Source of the DNA: Terriglobia bacterium
GTDB lineage: Bacteria; Acidobacteriota; Terriglobia; UBA7540
Length of the DNA stretch: 5,393 nucleotides
Direction: 5' to 3'
NCBI GenBank assembly: GCA_030040515.1
Contig: JASHTO010000401.1
Coordinates: 1-5,393, forward strand
The position numbers and the translations under genes are program-made. Below are positions 1 through 5,393 of this stretch, one piece after another (position 1 is the first letter of the stretch; each line of letters starts with the position of its first letter). Under the pieces are notes generated by a model. The model saw only the letters and a list, made by a program, of their open reading frames with translations. It made no database searches and was not told the origin of the DNA.

Positions 1-36
1 CTCCAGTCGGGTTAACTTGGGTTGTTTCATAAGTTT

Positions 37-78
37 TCTACTATGTCCGTATGTGAGTCTACTATATTCATGTGTGAT
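37..78. repeat. Two-copy imperfect tandem repeat, 21-bp unit
   Basis: Units at 37-57 and 58-78 abut directly and both begin TCTACTAT. Aligned by hand they agree at 16 of 21 positions. Four of the five differences are transitions and the fifth is the last base of the unit. No third copy is seen on either side. The repeat is in non-coding, AT-rich DNA. It could be an old slippage duplication or a paired protein-binding site; nothing in the sequence decides between these. Confidence 0.55.
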
Positions 79-170
79 GTCAAGTGAAATTTCCGAGAGG
101 AAGGCAGCCATTATTCGGAGGTATTTCCAAATGACGCTTTATCTCGCGACAACGAGGAAAGAAGAGCCTG

Positions 171-236
171 CACCACGGAGTTCACGAAGAACCACAGAGA
201 AGCTTTCCTCTGTGAGTCTCTGTGCGCTCCGTGGTG
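171..236. repeat. 66-nt imperfect palindrome (dispersed-repeat-like hairpin)
   Basis: The left arm 171-200 and right arm 207-236 can pair at 23 of 30 positions around a six-base loop (201-206). The outer ten bases, CACCACGGAG against CTCCGTGGTG, are a perfect inverted match, and CACAGAG at 193-199 forms the inner stem. The hairpin lies 3' of the hydrolase stop codon at 316. It could end or stabilise that transcript, although no U-tract follows on the minus strand. Its 'caccacggag ... cacagag' wording resembles short repeats dispersed in several environmental bacterial genomes. That comparison is from memory and unchecked. Confidence 0.65.
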
Positions 237-315
237 AAAGCCCGGCGCTGGCTGCGAGACCGATTATTTATGTTGCGGCGGGCTATTTGACTTGAATAGG
301 AAGTGGCTGTCCAAG

Positions 316-2241
316 CTATTCGAGAACGTGCACGACCACTCCCGACGATCTTCCCTTTCCGTGATAAACACGCTCGGTGGCTTTTTTGAAATCCTCCGGC
401 TTGGCGTCGGGAATATTCACGAAGGTCTGCGGATTACGGTCAGTGAGGGGAAACCACGAGCTCTGCACCTGCACCATGATGCGATGGTTTTTGCGGAAAC
501 AGTGGTTGATGTCGGGCGCGGTGACGTTCAGCTCCACGACCTGGCCGGGAACCATGGCCTCGGGCTTTTCCCAGCTATTGCGGAACTTGGCGCGCATGGG
601 CCAGCCGCGCAGCAGCATTTGATAACCTGCCATGGTGATGGAGGGCGGCGGCACGTCGGTAAACGGTGCACGGCCGCCCGCCCCGCGCTCTTCCTGTTGA
701 CCATAATCGGGCGGGAAAACGTCGATGAGTTTCACATCGAAATCAGAATCCGTACCTGAGGTTGAGACAAACAAGCGCGGCGACACCGGACCCACAATCG
801 TCACATCCTCCTCAAGCGGCTCGGTCTGGTAAACCAACACGTCAGGGCGCGTCGAGGCGAAGCGCTGGTCTGCCACCATGTATTCCTGCGGCACGCTTCG
901 CGCGATGTAGCCGATGAATGGCACGGGGTGGTTTGGGTCACTCACGTACTCGTCGAAAGAATCCTGTGCGGCATGGGGCGCGGTGAAGGAAAGCCCGCCG
1001 TGACTTTGGAAATAAAGTGCGCGCGTCGCGGCGTTCGCGGGTGGCCAGCTTGAATACTTGCGCCACACATTTGTTCCTGTCTCAAACACGTAGGCCTTGG
1101 GCAGGTCTTCGGTTTCTCTCCCCTTCAAGTATTTTTCGAAAAACGGAAATTGCATGTGGTCGCGGAAATACGCGGCGGTTTTTGAGCCGAAGCTCACGCT
1201 CCCCAGATGCTCGCCGTCCAGCCGCCCCCAGCCGCCGTGCACCCACGGACCCTCCACCAGCCCGTTGTAAATCCCCGGATCGTTCTCCTCGATTGAGCGA
1301 AATACGCGGAAGGGGCCGTAAAGGTCCTCGGCGTCAAACCAACCGCCCACGGTCAGCACGGCGCAATGAATATTTTTCAGGTGCGGAGCGAGATTGCGCG
1401 CCTTCCAGTAGTCGTCGTACGTGTCGTGGTTCATCTGGTCGTTCCACAGGAAATTCTCATTGTGCAAATAGAGTGCGTTGGAATTGGAGAGCGGTCCCAT
1501 CTTCAAATAGAACTCGTAGGCGTTCTGCGTGCCGAAATCAAATGGGACGCCTGCGGCCGGCGGCGTGGGATTTTCCTGCGGCTTGAAACCCACGTAGAAG
1601 CCGAAATTCGCGTCAAGCATAAACGCGCCGCCGTGATACGAATCGTCGCCCATGAACAGATTGGTCATGGGGGCCTGCGGCGAGGCGGCCTTGATGGCAG
1701 GGTGCGAATCGATGATGCTGGCCGAGGTATAAAACCCAGGATAGGAAATTCCCCAGATTCCCACTTTTCCGTTGTTGTTGGGGATGTTGTGCAACAGCCA
1801 CTCCACGGTGTCGTACACGTCGGAGCTCTCGTCCACGTCCTGCTTCCCATGCTTTTCGTCAACGTGGGGGCGCATTTCGACGAATTTACCCTCCGACATG
1901 TAGCGTCCGCGCACGTCCTGATAAACAAAAATGTATCCGGAGCGCGCGAAAGCTTCCGACGGCCCGAGCGTCGTGCGGTAATGGTCCTCGCCGTAGGGCG
2001 CCACGCTGTAGGGCGTGCGGTCAATCATGAAGGGATAGGAAACGGAAGTGTCCTTGGGCACATAAACCGCCGTGAACAGGTGGACGCCGTCGCGCATGGG
2101 GACGTGGAACTCATATTTGGTGTAATGCTCGCGGACGTTGAATTCTTCCTGAGACCTCGCCTCGGGTCTCCCTTGCGGCCAGGCCTGGCACAAAATAATC
2201 GTGAACGAAAAGATGAGCAGCAGTGTGATTCGAGATCGCAT
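316..2241 (-). CDS. Secreted CocE/NonD-family hydrolase, alpha-amino-acid ester hydrolase-like
   Basis: This gene encodes a 641-residue serine hydrolase of the X-Pro dipeptidyl-peptidase (S15)/CocE class, predicted to cleave esters or amides outside the cytoplasm. Residues 1-20 form a Sec signal peptide: basic start, hydrophobic core ~6-17, likely cut after Ala20. The alpha/beta-hydrolase domain spans about 40-375. It has the nucleophile Ser166 in GISYPG, oxyanion-type Tyr167, Asp303 in GGWFDAEDLYG and His335 in GPWVHGG. A C-terminal jelly-roll domain (~400-641) is usual for the class. The blocks FVYQDVRG, DTVEWLLHN and MGDDSYHGGAF match alpha-amino-acid ester hydrolases. So do the 32-residue Asp-to-His spacing and the acidic trio Asp200, Glu305, Asp306, known in that family to bind the substrate's alpha-amino group. 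Likely substrates are therefore amino-acid esters or amides, including beta-lactam-type acyl compounds (inference). GGAGG seven bases upstream supports this start. It is divergent from the sugar operon, and no functional link is evident. Confidence 0.93.
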   Translation of the reverse strand: MRSRITLLLIFSFTIILCQAWPQGRPEARSQEEFNVREHYTKYEFHVPMRDGVHLFTAVYVPKDTSVSYPFMIDRTPYSVAPYGEDHYRTTLGPSEAFARSGYIFVYQDVRGRYMSEGKFVEMRPHVDEKHGKQDVDESSDVYDTVEWLLHNIPNNNGKVGIWGISYPGFYTSASIIDSHPAIKAASPQAPMTNLFMGDDSYHGGAFMLDANFGFYVGFKPQENPTPPAAGVPFDFGTQNAYEFYLKMGPLSNSNALYLHNENFLWNDQMNHDTYDDYWKARNLAPHLKNIHCAVLTVGGWFDAEDLYGPFRVFRSIEENDPGIYNGLVEGPWVHGGWGRLDGEHLGSVSFGSKTAAYFRDHMQFPFFEKYLKGRETEDLPKAYVFETGTNVWRKYSSWPPANAATRALYFQSHGGLSFTAPHAAQDSFDEYVSDPNHPVPFIGYIARSVPQEYMVADQRFASTRPDVLVYQTEPLEEDVTIVGPVSPRLFVSTSGTDSDFDVKLIDVFPPDYGQQEERGAGGRAPFTDVPPPSITMAGYQMLLRGWPMRAKFRNSWEKPEAMVPGQVVELNVTAPDINHCFRKNHRIMVQVQSSWFPLTDRNPQTFVNIPDAKPEDFKKATERVYHGKGRSSGVVVHVLE

Positions 2242-2248
2242 CCAACGC

Positions 2249-2253
2249 CCTCC
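2249..2253 (-). promoter_or_regulatory. Shine-Dalgarno site of the secreted hydrolase
   Basis: On the minus strand GGAGG, inside AAGGGAGGG, ends seven bases before the ATG at 2239-2241. This is canonical strength and spacing. It supports the chosen start, which also gives a complete signal peptide. Confidence 0.75.
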
Positions 2254-2298
2254 CTTGAGGGGTTCGCCCCATCGCGCCGATTTGCCGAATCGTCGCCT

Positions 2299-2327
2299 AC
2301 TCTATCTGAGGGAGCATAGTAAAGCAA
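2299..2327 (-). promoter_or_regulatory. Weak candidate promoter for the secreted hydrolase
   Basis: On the minus strand TTGCTT (2322-2327) and TAGAGT (2299-2304) are separated by 17 bases, ~60 bases upstream of the start codon. The spacing is ideal, but the hexamers match sigma-70 consensus at only about three and four positions. This is a candidate only; no better pair was found nearby. Confidence 0.22.
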
Positions 2328-2344
2328 TTGGCGAGGATGCCGTT

Positions 2345-2397
2345 CTGTAGCGGCGGTCTATCGACCGTCGCGCGGCGCTCATAGAGCGTCGCCACAG
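2345..2397. repeat. REP-like double-hairpin element
   Basis: The outer arms 2345-2361 and 2381-2397 are inverted repeats agreeing at 14 of 17 positions (CTGTAGCGGCGG... against ...CGCCACAG). Each half can also fold alone. The first hairpin is 2351-2370, with GGTC/GACC closing a TATC loop. The second is about 2372-2392, with CGCTC/GAGCG closing an ATA loop. This two-hairpin layout is typical of REP/BIME-type elements. It lies between divergent genes, so it cannot act as a normal terminator for either. A dispersed, RAYT-mobilised type of repeat is more likely, but copy number cannot be judged from this window. Confidence 0.6.
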
Positions 2398-2687
2398 CAA
2401 AATGTGCCGCTATGCGTCTGCAATATCCCGCGACAAATCTCCGCGGTGTGTGGTATCGTGCCACGAACTTTTCGCGCAGCCTCGGCGATCAAAAAATCAG
2501 GTGCCGGCCGCTGACCTATGGTTTCCAAGCACATCTACTGGCGGGGCGCCTGACGTCGTTTGGCTCCACGTAAGTTCTCGTATTTTCCGGCATTTTTTCT
2601 GGCAGGAACGGTGCCGCTGCTGGCCACCGTCTGTGTCCTTGCGATCATCCGCGCTCCACACCGCGCAGGTGCACAGCAAGCAGTTCG
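2398..2687. other. Intergenic region upstream of the sugar operon, no gene recognised
   Basis: About 290 bases between the REP-like element and the operon promoter hold no convincing gene. The open frame starting at 2402 overlaps the dehydrogenase gene out of frame and has no family resemblance. A short frame at 2560-2691 encodes one hydrophobic stretch and may be a relic or chance. There are small hairpins such as CCGCG/CGCGG at 2428-2446. No riboswitch or clear operator was recognised. Confidence 0.5.
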
Positions 2688-2715
2688 TTGACTCAGTCGC
2701 GTTACCGCATATAAT
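2688..2715 (+). promoter_or_regulatory. Sigma-70-type promoter directly abutting the dehydrogenase start
   Basis: A -35 box TTGACT (2688-2693, 5 of 6 consensus) and a perfect -10 box TATAAT (2710-2715) are separated by 16 bases. Transcription would begin near G2722 to A2724, and the start codon is ATG at 2724, so the transcript would have no more than a couple of leader bases. A nine-base palindrome, GACTCAGTC (2690-2698), overlaps the -35 box and might be a regulator contact. This is likely the promoter of the dehydrogenase-permease-UxaA cluster. Confidence 0.7.
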
Positions 2716-2723
2716 GCCTGTGC

Positions 2724-3743
2724 ATGACCGAAGCTATTTCAACCAACAGTACTGGACACACCGAGAGCCGATTTCTTGTCACGGGCGCTACGGGGTTTAT
2801 CGGCGCCTGGATCGTCAAGGAACTTGTGGAGCGCGGCGACCGGCCCTGGGTTTTCGATATCGACACGAATTCCACGCGCCTGGCAGCGCTGCTGACGCCG
2901 GAACAGATGTCCTCAGTTCAACTCATTCAAGGCGACATTACGCAGTTCAAGGAAGTCGAATGCGCTTTAGCGGATCATGGCATTACGCACGTGCTGCACC
3001 TGGCGGGAATCCAGGTTCCCTTTTGCGCTGCGGACCCTTTACGCGGCGCGATGATCAACGTGGTGGGAACATTGAACGTTTTTGAAGCCGCCCGCCGCCG
3101 GCGCGACCTGGTTCGAAACATCGTGTACGCCAGCTCCGCCGCCGTCTTCGGCCCGGAGGAAACTTACGGTGGCGGCACCGTGCCGGAAGGCGCTCCGCTC
3201 CTCCCGGGGACGCATTACGGGGTTTTCAAACAATGTAATGAGGGGAATGCGCGCGTTTACTATCTGGATGACGGACTGTCCAGTGTGGGACTGCGCCCCG
3301 GGGCTGTCTACGGCGTGGGCCGTGACCGCGGGATGACCTCCGGCCCCACCAAGGCCATCAAGGCCACGGTGGTTGGCCGGCCTTACACGATTCGCTTTAC
3401 GGGAGGAGTGGACTTGCAGTACGTCCGCGACACCGCGCACATTTTTCTGCGCTGCGCGGAGGCCGGCCTGACCGGCGCGAAAGCATACACACTGCGCGGC
3501 GATGTGATGCAGGTGCGTGACTTCCTGAATTGCCTTGGTGAAATTTTGCCCGCCTCGCGAGCATTGGCGAAGGCCGCAGGCAAAGCGCTGCCTGTCTCCT
3601 ATGATTTTGATGATAGCGCCTTGCAACACGATCTGCCCGGAGTGCATCGAACACCGCTGGCGGAGGGAATTCGCGAGACCGCGGGAATCTTTCAGCGCCT
3701 TCAACGGGCAGGCAAGCTTGACACCACAGATTTGGAATCGTAG
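2724..3743 (+). CDS. NAD-dependent extended SDR (epimerase/dehydratase family), probable sugar dehydrogenase
   Basis: This gene encodes a 339-residue cytoplasmic extended short-chain dehydrogenase/reductase. The Rossmann fold starts at residue 17, with the dinucleotide loop TGATGFIG (20-27). Asp45 at the end of beta-2 favours NAD+ over NADP+. Asp71 (QGDIT) and the HLAG block (92-95) follow. The catalytic set is Ser137/Ser138 (YASSAAVFG), Tyr165 and Lys169 (YGVFK). The substrate half has RPGAVYGVGRD (191-201), then MTSGPTKA, GRPY and a QYVRDTA segment. ATG at 2724 is the only ordinary start: a stop (TAA, 2712-2714) lies just upstream, and no ATG, GTG or TTG comes before the Rossmann fold. No Shine-Dalgarno site precedes it, and the promoter -10 ends eight bases away, so translation is probably leaderless. 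It is followed after 24 bases by a fucose-type permease, which suggests oxidation of an imported sugar. A nucleotide-sugar epimerase cannot be excluded. Confidence 0.9.
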   Translation: MTEAISTNSTGHTESRFLVTGATGFIGAWIVKELVERGDRPWVFDIDTNSTRLAALLTPEQMSSVQLIQGDITQFKEVECALADHGITHVLHLAGIQVPFCAADPLRGAMINVVGTLNVFEAARRRRDLVRNIVYASSAAVFGPEETYGGGTVPEGAPLLPGTHYGVFKQCNEGNARVYYLDDGLSSVGLRPGAVYGVGRDRGMTSGPTKAIKATVVGRPYTIRFTGGVDLQYVRDTAHIFLRCAEAGLTGAKAYTLRGDVMQVRDFLNCLGEILPASRALAKAAGKALPVSYDFDDSALQHDLPGVHRTPLAEGIRETAGIFQRLQRAGKLDTTDLES

Positions 3744-3755
3744 CAGAATATAATC

Positions 3756-3759
3756 GGAG
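3756..3759 (+). promoter_or_regulatory. Shine-Dalgarno site of the FucP-like permease
   Basis: GGAG ends eight bases before ATG at 3768, in the 24-base gap after the dehydrogenase stop. This supports the chosen start and contrasts with the preceding gene, which has no such site. Confidence 0.65.
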
Positions 3760-3767
3760 CTGCCGGA

Positions 3768-5078
3768 ATGCCGACGCAAAACAACTCTGACCAGCATCCT
3801 CCTCTCTTTGCACCCGGGAACATCGCACCGTTTTTCCTGGTCACCGCCCTTTTTTTGTTTTGGGGCATTCCCAACAACTTGAATGACATCCTTATCAAGC
3901 AGTTCATGAAGTCGTTTGAGCTGACGCGCTTCAAGGCAGGCCTGATCCAATCGGCTTTCTACATGGGATATTTTCTACTGGCCATCCCCGCCGCCCTGGT
4001 CATGAAGAAATTTGGCTACAAAACCGGATTGGTGATCGGCCTGTTTCTCTACAGCGCCGGTTCATTTCTTTTTTGGCCTGCGGCGGTGCTCCGGCAGTAC
4101 GGATTTTTTCTCTTCGCATTGTTTGTGATCGCCAGCGGGGCGTCGTTTCTTGAAACCGGCTCCAATTCCTTCATCGCACTACTTGGCGACCCGCGGACTT
4201 CCGAGCGCAGGCTCAATTTCTCCCAGGCCTTTAACCCCGTGGGCGCAGTTACGGGCGTTCTGGTGGGAACCGTCTTCATATTTTCCGGCGTCGAGCTCAA
4301 TAAAAACCAAATTGCGGCGTACAAGGCTGCGGGGACCTATGAAGCCTATCTGCGCGGCGAAACGCTCCGTGTGGTCACTCCCTATCTTGTCCTGGGCAGT
4401 GTGATCTTCATCTGGGCACTGCTCATCCTGATGACAAAGTTTCCCAAAGTTGCCGAAGAAGCCGAACCTGAAGAGGGCCGCGCGCACGGTCACGCCGGTG
4501 AACTTCTCCGCCATCCCCACTTCATCAAAGGTGTCATCGCGCAGTTCCTCTATGTGGGAGCCCAGGTCGGAACTTGGAGTTACTTCATCCAGTACATTCA
4601 GGATTACACGCACCAACCGGAAAAGATCGCGGGGTATTTTCTCACCGGCACGCTCGTGGCTTTCGGAGTCGGGCGGTTCACGGCAACCTACCTGATGAAA
4701 TTCATCGCACCAACGCGCCTTATGGGAGTCTTTGGAATCATCAATACGCTGCTGGTGGCGGTGGGAGTTTTGTTCCCCGGCTGGATAGGCGTGGGCGCCG
4801 TGTTCCTCACCAGCTTTTTCATGTCGCTCATGTTCCCTACGATATTCGCGTTGGGCATCAAGGAGCTGGGTCCCAACACCAAGCTGGGCGGTTCGATTAT
4901 CATCATGTCGATCGTCGGCGGCGCATGCGCTCCACCTGCGATGGGCCTGATCTTTCAAGCAACTCACAGCATGGCTTGGGCCATGGTGGTGCCGATGCTA
5001 TGCTACGTGTTCATAACTTACTACGCGTTTTACGGGTCGCACGTGCGAGCCTCGGAATTGGAAACCGTCCGCGCGTAG
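3768..5078 (+). CDS. fucP: FucP-like L-fucose:H+ symporter (FHS family, MFS)
   Basis: This gene encodes a 436-residue inner-membrane sugar:proton symporter of the fucose-galactose-glucose (FHS) branch of the major facilitator superfamily, close to the length of E. coli FucP. About twelve membrane helices are visible: six between ~19 and 224, a charged central loop ~225-250 (KVAEEAEPEEGR), and six between ~253 and 420. Functional FucP residues are kept at identical spacing. Asp40 in NNLNDILIKQF corresponds to E. coli Asp46, Glu129 in FLETGSNSF to Glu135, and Asn156 in FSQAFNPVGA to Asn162. The blocks AGLIQSAFYMGYF, AQFLYVGAQ and PTIFALGIKELG are also family hallmarks. It sits between a sugar-oxidising SDR and a UxaA-type protein, which fits import for an oxidative pathway. 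L-fucose is the best guess; other FHS members carry glucose, galactose or N-acetylglucosamine. Confidence 0.94.
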   Translation: MPTQNNSDQHPPLFAPGNIAPFFLVTALFLFWGIPNNLNDILIKQFMKSFELTRFKAGLIQSAFYMGYFLLAIPAALVMKKFGYKTGLVIGLFLYSAGSFLFWPAAVLRQYGFFLFALFVIASGASFLETGSNSFIALLGDPRTSERRLNFSQAFNPVGAVTGVLVGTVFIFSGVELNKNQIAAYKAAGTYEAYLRGETLRVVTPYLVLGSVIFIWALLILMTKFPKVAEEAEPEEGRAHGHAGELLRHPHFIKGVIAQFLYVGAQVGTWSYFIQYIQDYTHQPEKIAGYFLTGTLVAFGVGRFTATYLMKFIAPTRLMGVFGIINTLLVAVGVLFPGWIGVGAVFLTSFFMSLMFPTIFALGIKELGPNTKLGGSIIIMSIVGGACAPPAMGLIFQATHSMAWAMVVPMLCYVFITYYAFYGSHVRASELETVRA

Positions 5079-5087
5079 CTTGCTCAC

Positions 5088-5092
5088 AAGGA
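5088..5092 (+). promoter_or_regulatory. Shine-Dalgarno site of the UxaA-like gene
   Basis: AAGGA ends five bases before ATG at 5098, in the 19-base gap after the permease stop. It fixes the start of the partial gene at the window edge. Confidence 0.65.
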
Positions 5093-5097
5093 ACCCT

Positions 5098-5393
5098 ATG
5101 CAACCACTTGAGCTCGATGAAGTCGCAATCGTTATCCGCCCGGAGAAAGACAACGTGGCCGTGGTCACGGCGGATTTTGTCGAAAAGGGCACGCCACTGA
5201 AGCACGCTGGCCAGGTGCTGACCATTTCCGGCCGCACTTTGCGTGGGCAAAGCTTCGCGGTCAAACCCATCAAGCGCGGCGAGGCCTACGTTACTCTAGG
5301 TGATCCCATTGGACTCGCCTCGCGCGCGGCGCAGCCCGGCGAACCGATCGACTCCACGAACATCCGCTCCCGGCTTCCGCGCCTGATTCCGCG
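5098..5393 (+). CDS. UxaA/altronate dehydratase-family protein, N-terminal SAF domain (partial)
   Basis: An open frame of 98 complete codons runs from ATG 5098 off the right edge without a stop. It matches the N-terminal SAF domain of UxaA/GarD-type sugar-acid dehydratases. DNVAVVTADFVEKGT (18-32) parallels the DNVAVAL...GT opening of E. coli UxaA. FAVKPIKRGE (53-62) parallels its FALxDIxxG block, and LGDPIG (67-72) its YGxPIG. The SAF segment ends near residue 88, and the Pro/Arg-rich stretch that follows may lead into the large catalytic domain outside the window. Full-length relatives dehydrate aldonates or aldarates to 2-keto-3-deoxy acids. The family's usual GHK motif here reads Gly50-Gln51-Ser52, losing the His. 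Nineteen bases separate it from the permease, so it is probably co-transcribed. It could be an L-fuconate-type dehydratase (inference) or a stand-alone SAF protein paired with a separate catalytic subunit. Confidence 0.82.
   Translation, partial: MQPLELDEVAIVIRPEKDNVAVVTADFVEKGTPLKHAGQVLTISGRTLRGQSFAVKPIKRGEAYVTLGDPIGLASRAAQPGEPIDSTNIRSRLPRLIP

Larger units (their letters stand above)
1..315. other. Intergenic stretch with repeats and no convincing gene
   Basis: This stretch lies downstream of the minus-strand hydrolase gene and runs to the left edge of the window. The first ~110 bases are visibly more AT-rich than the rest. It holds a two-copy tandem repeat and a long imperfect palindrome, listed separately. 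An open frame at 17-295 (and an internal ATG at 131 preceded by GGAGG at 117-121) reads straight through the palindrome. It gives a basic, low-complexity peptide with no family resemblance, so I do not call it a gene. No tRNA, rRNA or strong terminator is seen. Confidence 0.6.

Noticed and set aside
239..284. Inverted repeat AGCCCGGCGC / GCGGCGGGCT as terminator of the hydrolase gene
   Set aside because: Pairing is 9 of 10 but the loop is 26 bases and no T-run follows on the minus strand. It is too weak to call.
17..295. 92-codon plus-strand open frame, with an internal ATG at 131 after GGAGG
   Set aside because: It reads through the tandem repeat and the palindrome and gives no recognisable domain. 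The Shine-Dalgarno match alone is not enough.
2176..2241. Possible lipoprotein signal in the hydrolase (Cys18)
   Set aside because: The residues before Cys18 are IIL. The -1 position should be Gly, Ala or Ser, so a signal peptidase I site after Ala20 fits better.
1366..2319. Long plus-strand open frame opposite the hydrolase gene (317 codons)
   Set aside because: It is wholly antisense to a strongly supported gene and rich in Val/His/Arg as expected from reading GC-rich codons backwards. It has no family motif.
2402..3085. 227-codon plus-strand open frame
   Set aside because: Its 3' half overlaps the dehydrogenase gene out of frame and the intergenic half has no resemblance to any family.
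3039..3950. 303-codon minus-strand open frame
   Set aside because: It is antisense to the dehydrogenase and the start of the permease, with composition typical of a shadow frame.
4179..4967. 262-codon minus-strand open frame
   Set aside because: It is antisense to the permease. The sequence is charged and His-rich without motifs, and the sense strand has residue-level FucP matches.
1..5393. CRISPR array, tRNA/rRNA genes, transposase or phage genes
   Set aside because: No regularly spaced repeats, cloverleaf-like blocks, DDE/HUH motifs or phage proteins were seen on either strand.

Overview
The window carries four protein genes in a GC-rich bacterial background. A secreted hydrolase lies on the minus strand. 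A three-gene plus-strand cluster runs off the right edge. The mix of an FHS-type fucose permease, an extended short-chain dehydrogenase, a UxaA-type protein, an alpha-amino-acid ester hydrolase-like exoenzyme and short dispersed-looking palindromes fits a soil Acidobacteriota-like genome. No marker gene fixes the phylum, so this is inference; Verrucomicrobiota or a related lineage is possible.

Layout. Positions 1-315 hold no convincing gene, but contain a two-copy tandem repeat (37-78) and a 66-nt imperfect palindrome (171-236). Positions 316-2241 (minus) encode a 641-residue secreted CocE/NonD-family serine hydrolase. Its active-site spacing and acidic cluster match alpha-amino-acid ester hydrolases. 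Positions 2242-2723 separate this gene from the divergent cluster. This gap holds the hydrolase's Shine-Dalgarno site, a double-hairpin REP-like element (2345-2397), about 290 nt with no recognisable gene, and a near-consensus sigma-70 promoter (2688-2715) that ends eight bases before the next start codon.

The plus-strand cluster is an NAD-dependent extended SDR (2724-3743), a FucP-like sugar:proton symporter (3768-5078) and the first 98 codons of a UxaA/SAF-domain protein (5098 to the window end). The gaps are 24 and 19 nt, so one operon is likely. Read together, these genes suggest uptake of L-fucose or a related deoxy/hexose sugar, oxidation by the SDR, and dehydration of the sugar acid by the UxaA-type enzyme. 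This resembles non-phosphorylating fucose routes such as that of Campylobacter jejuni, where fucP sits near uxaA-like genes. The substrate is inferred, not proven.

The points most worth a second look are the apparently leaderless dehydrogenase mRNA, the amino-acid-ester-hydrolase signature in the secreted enzyme, loss of the usual SAF-domain His in the UxaA-like protein, and the two palindromic elements.
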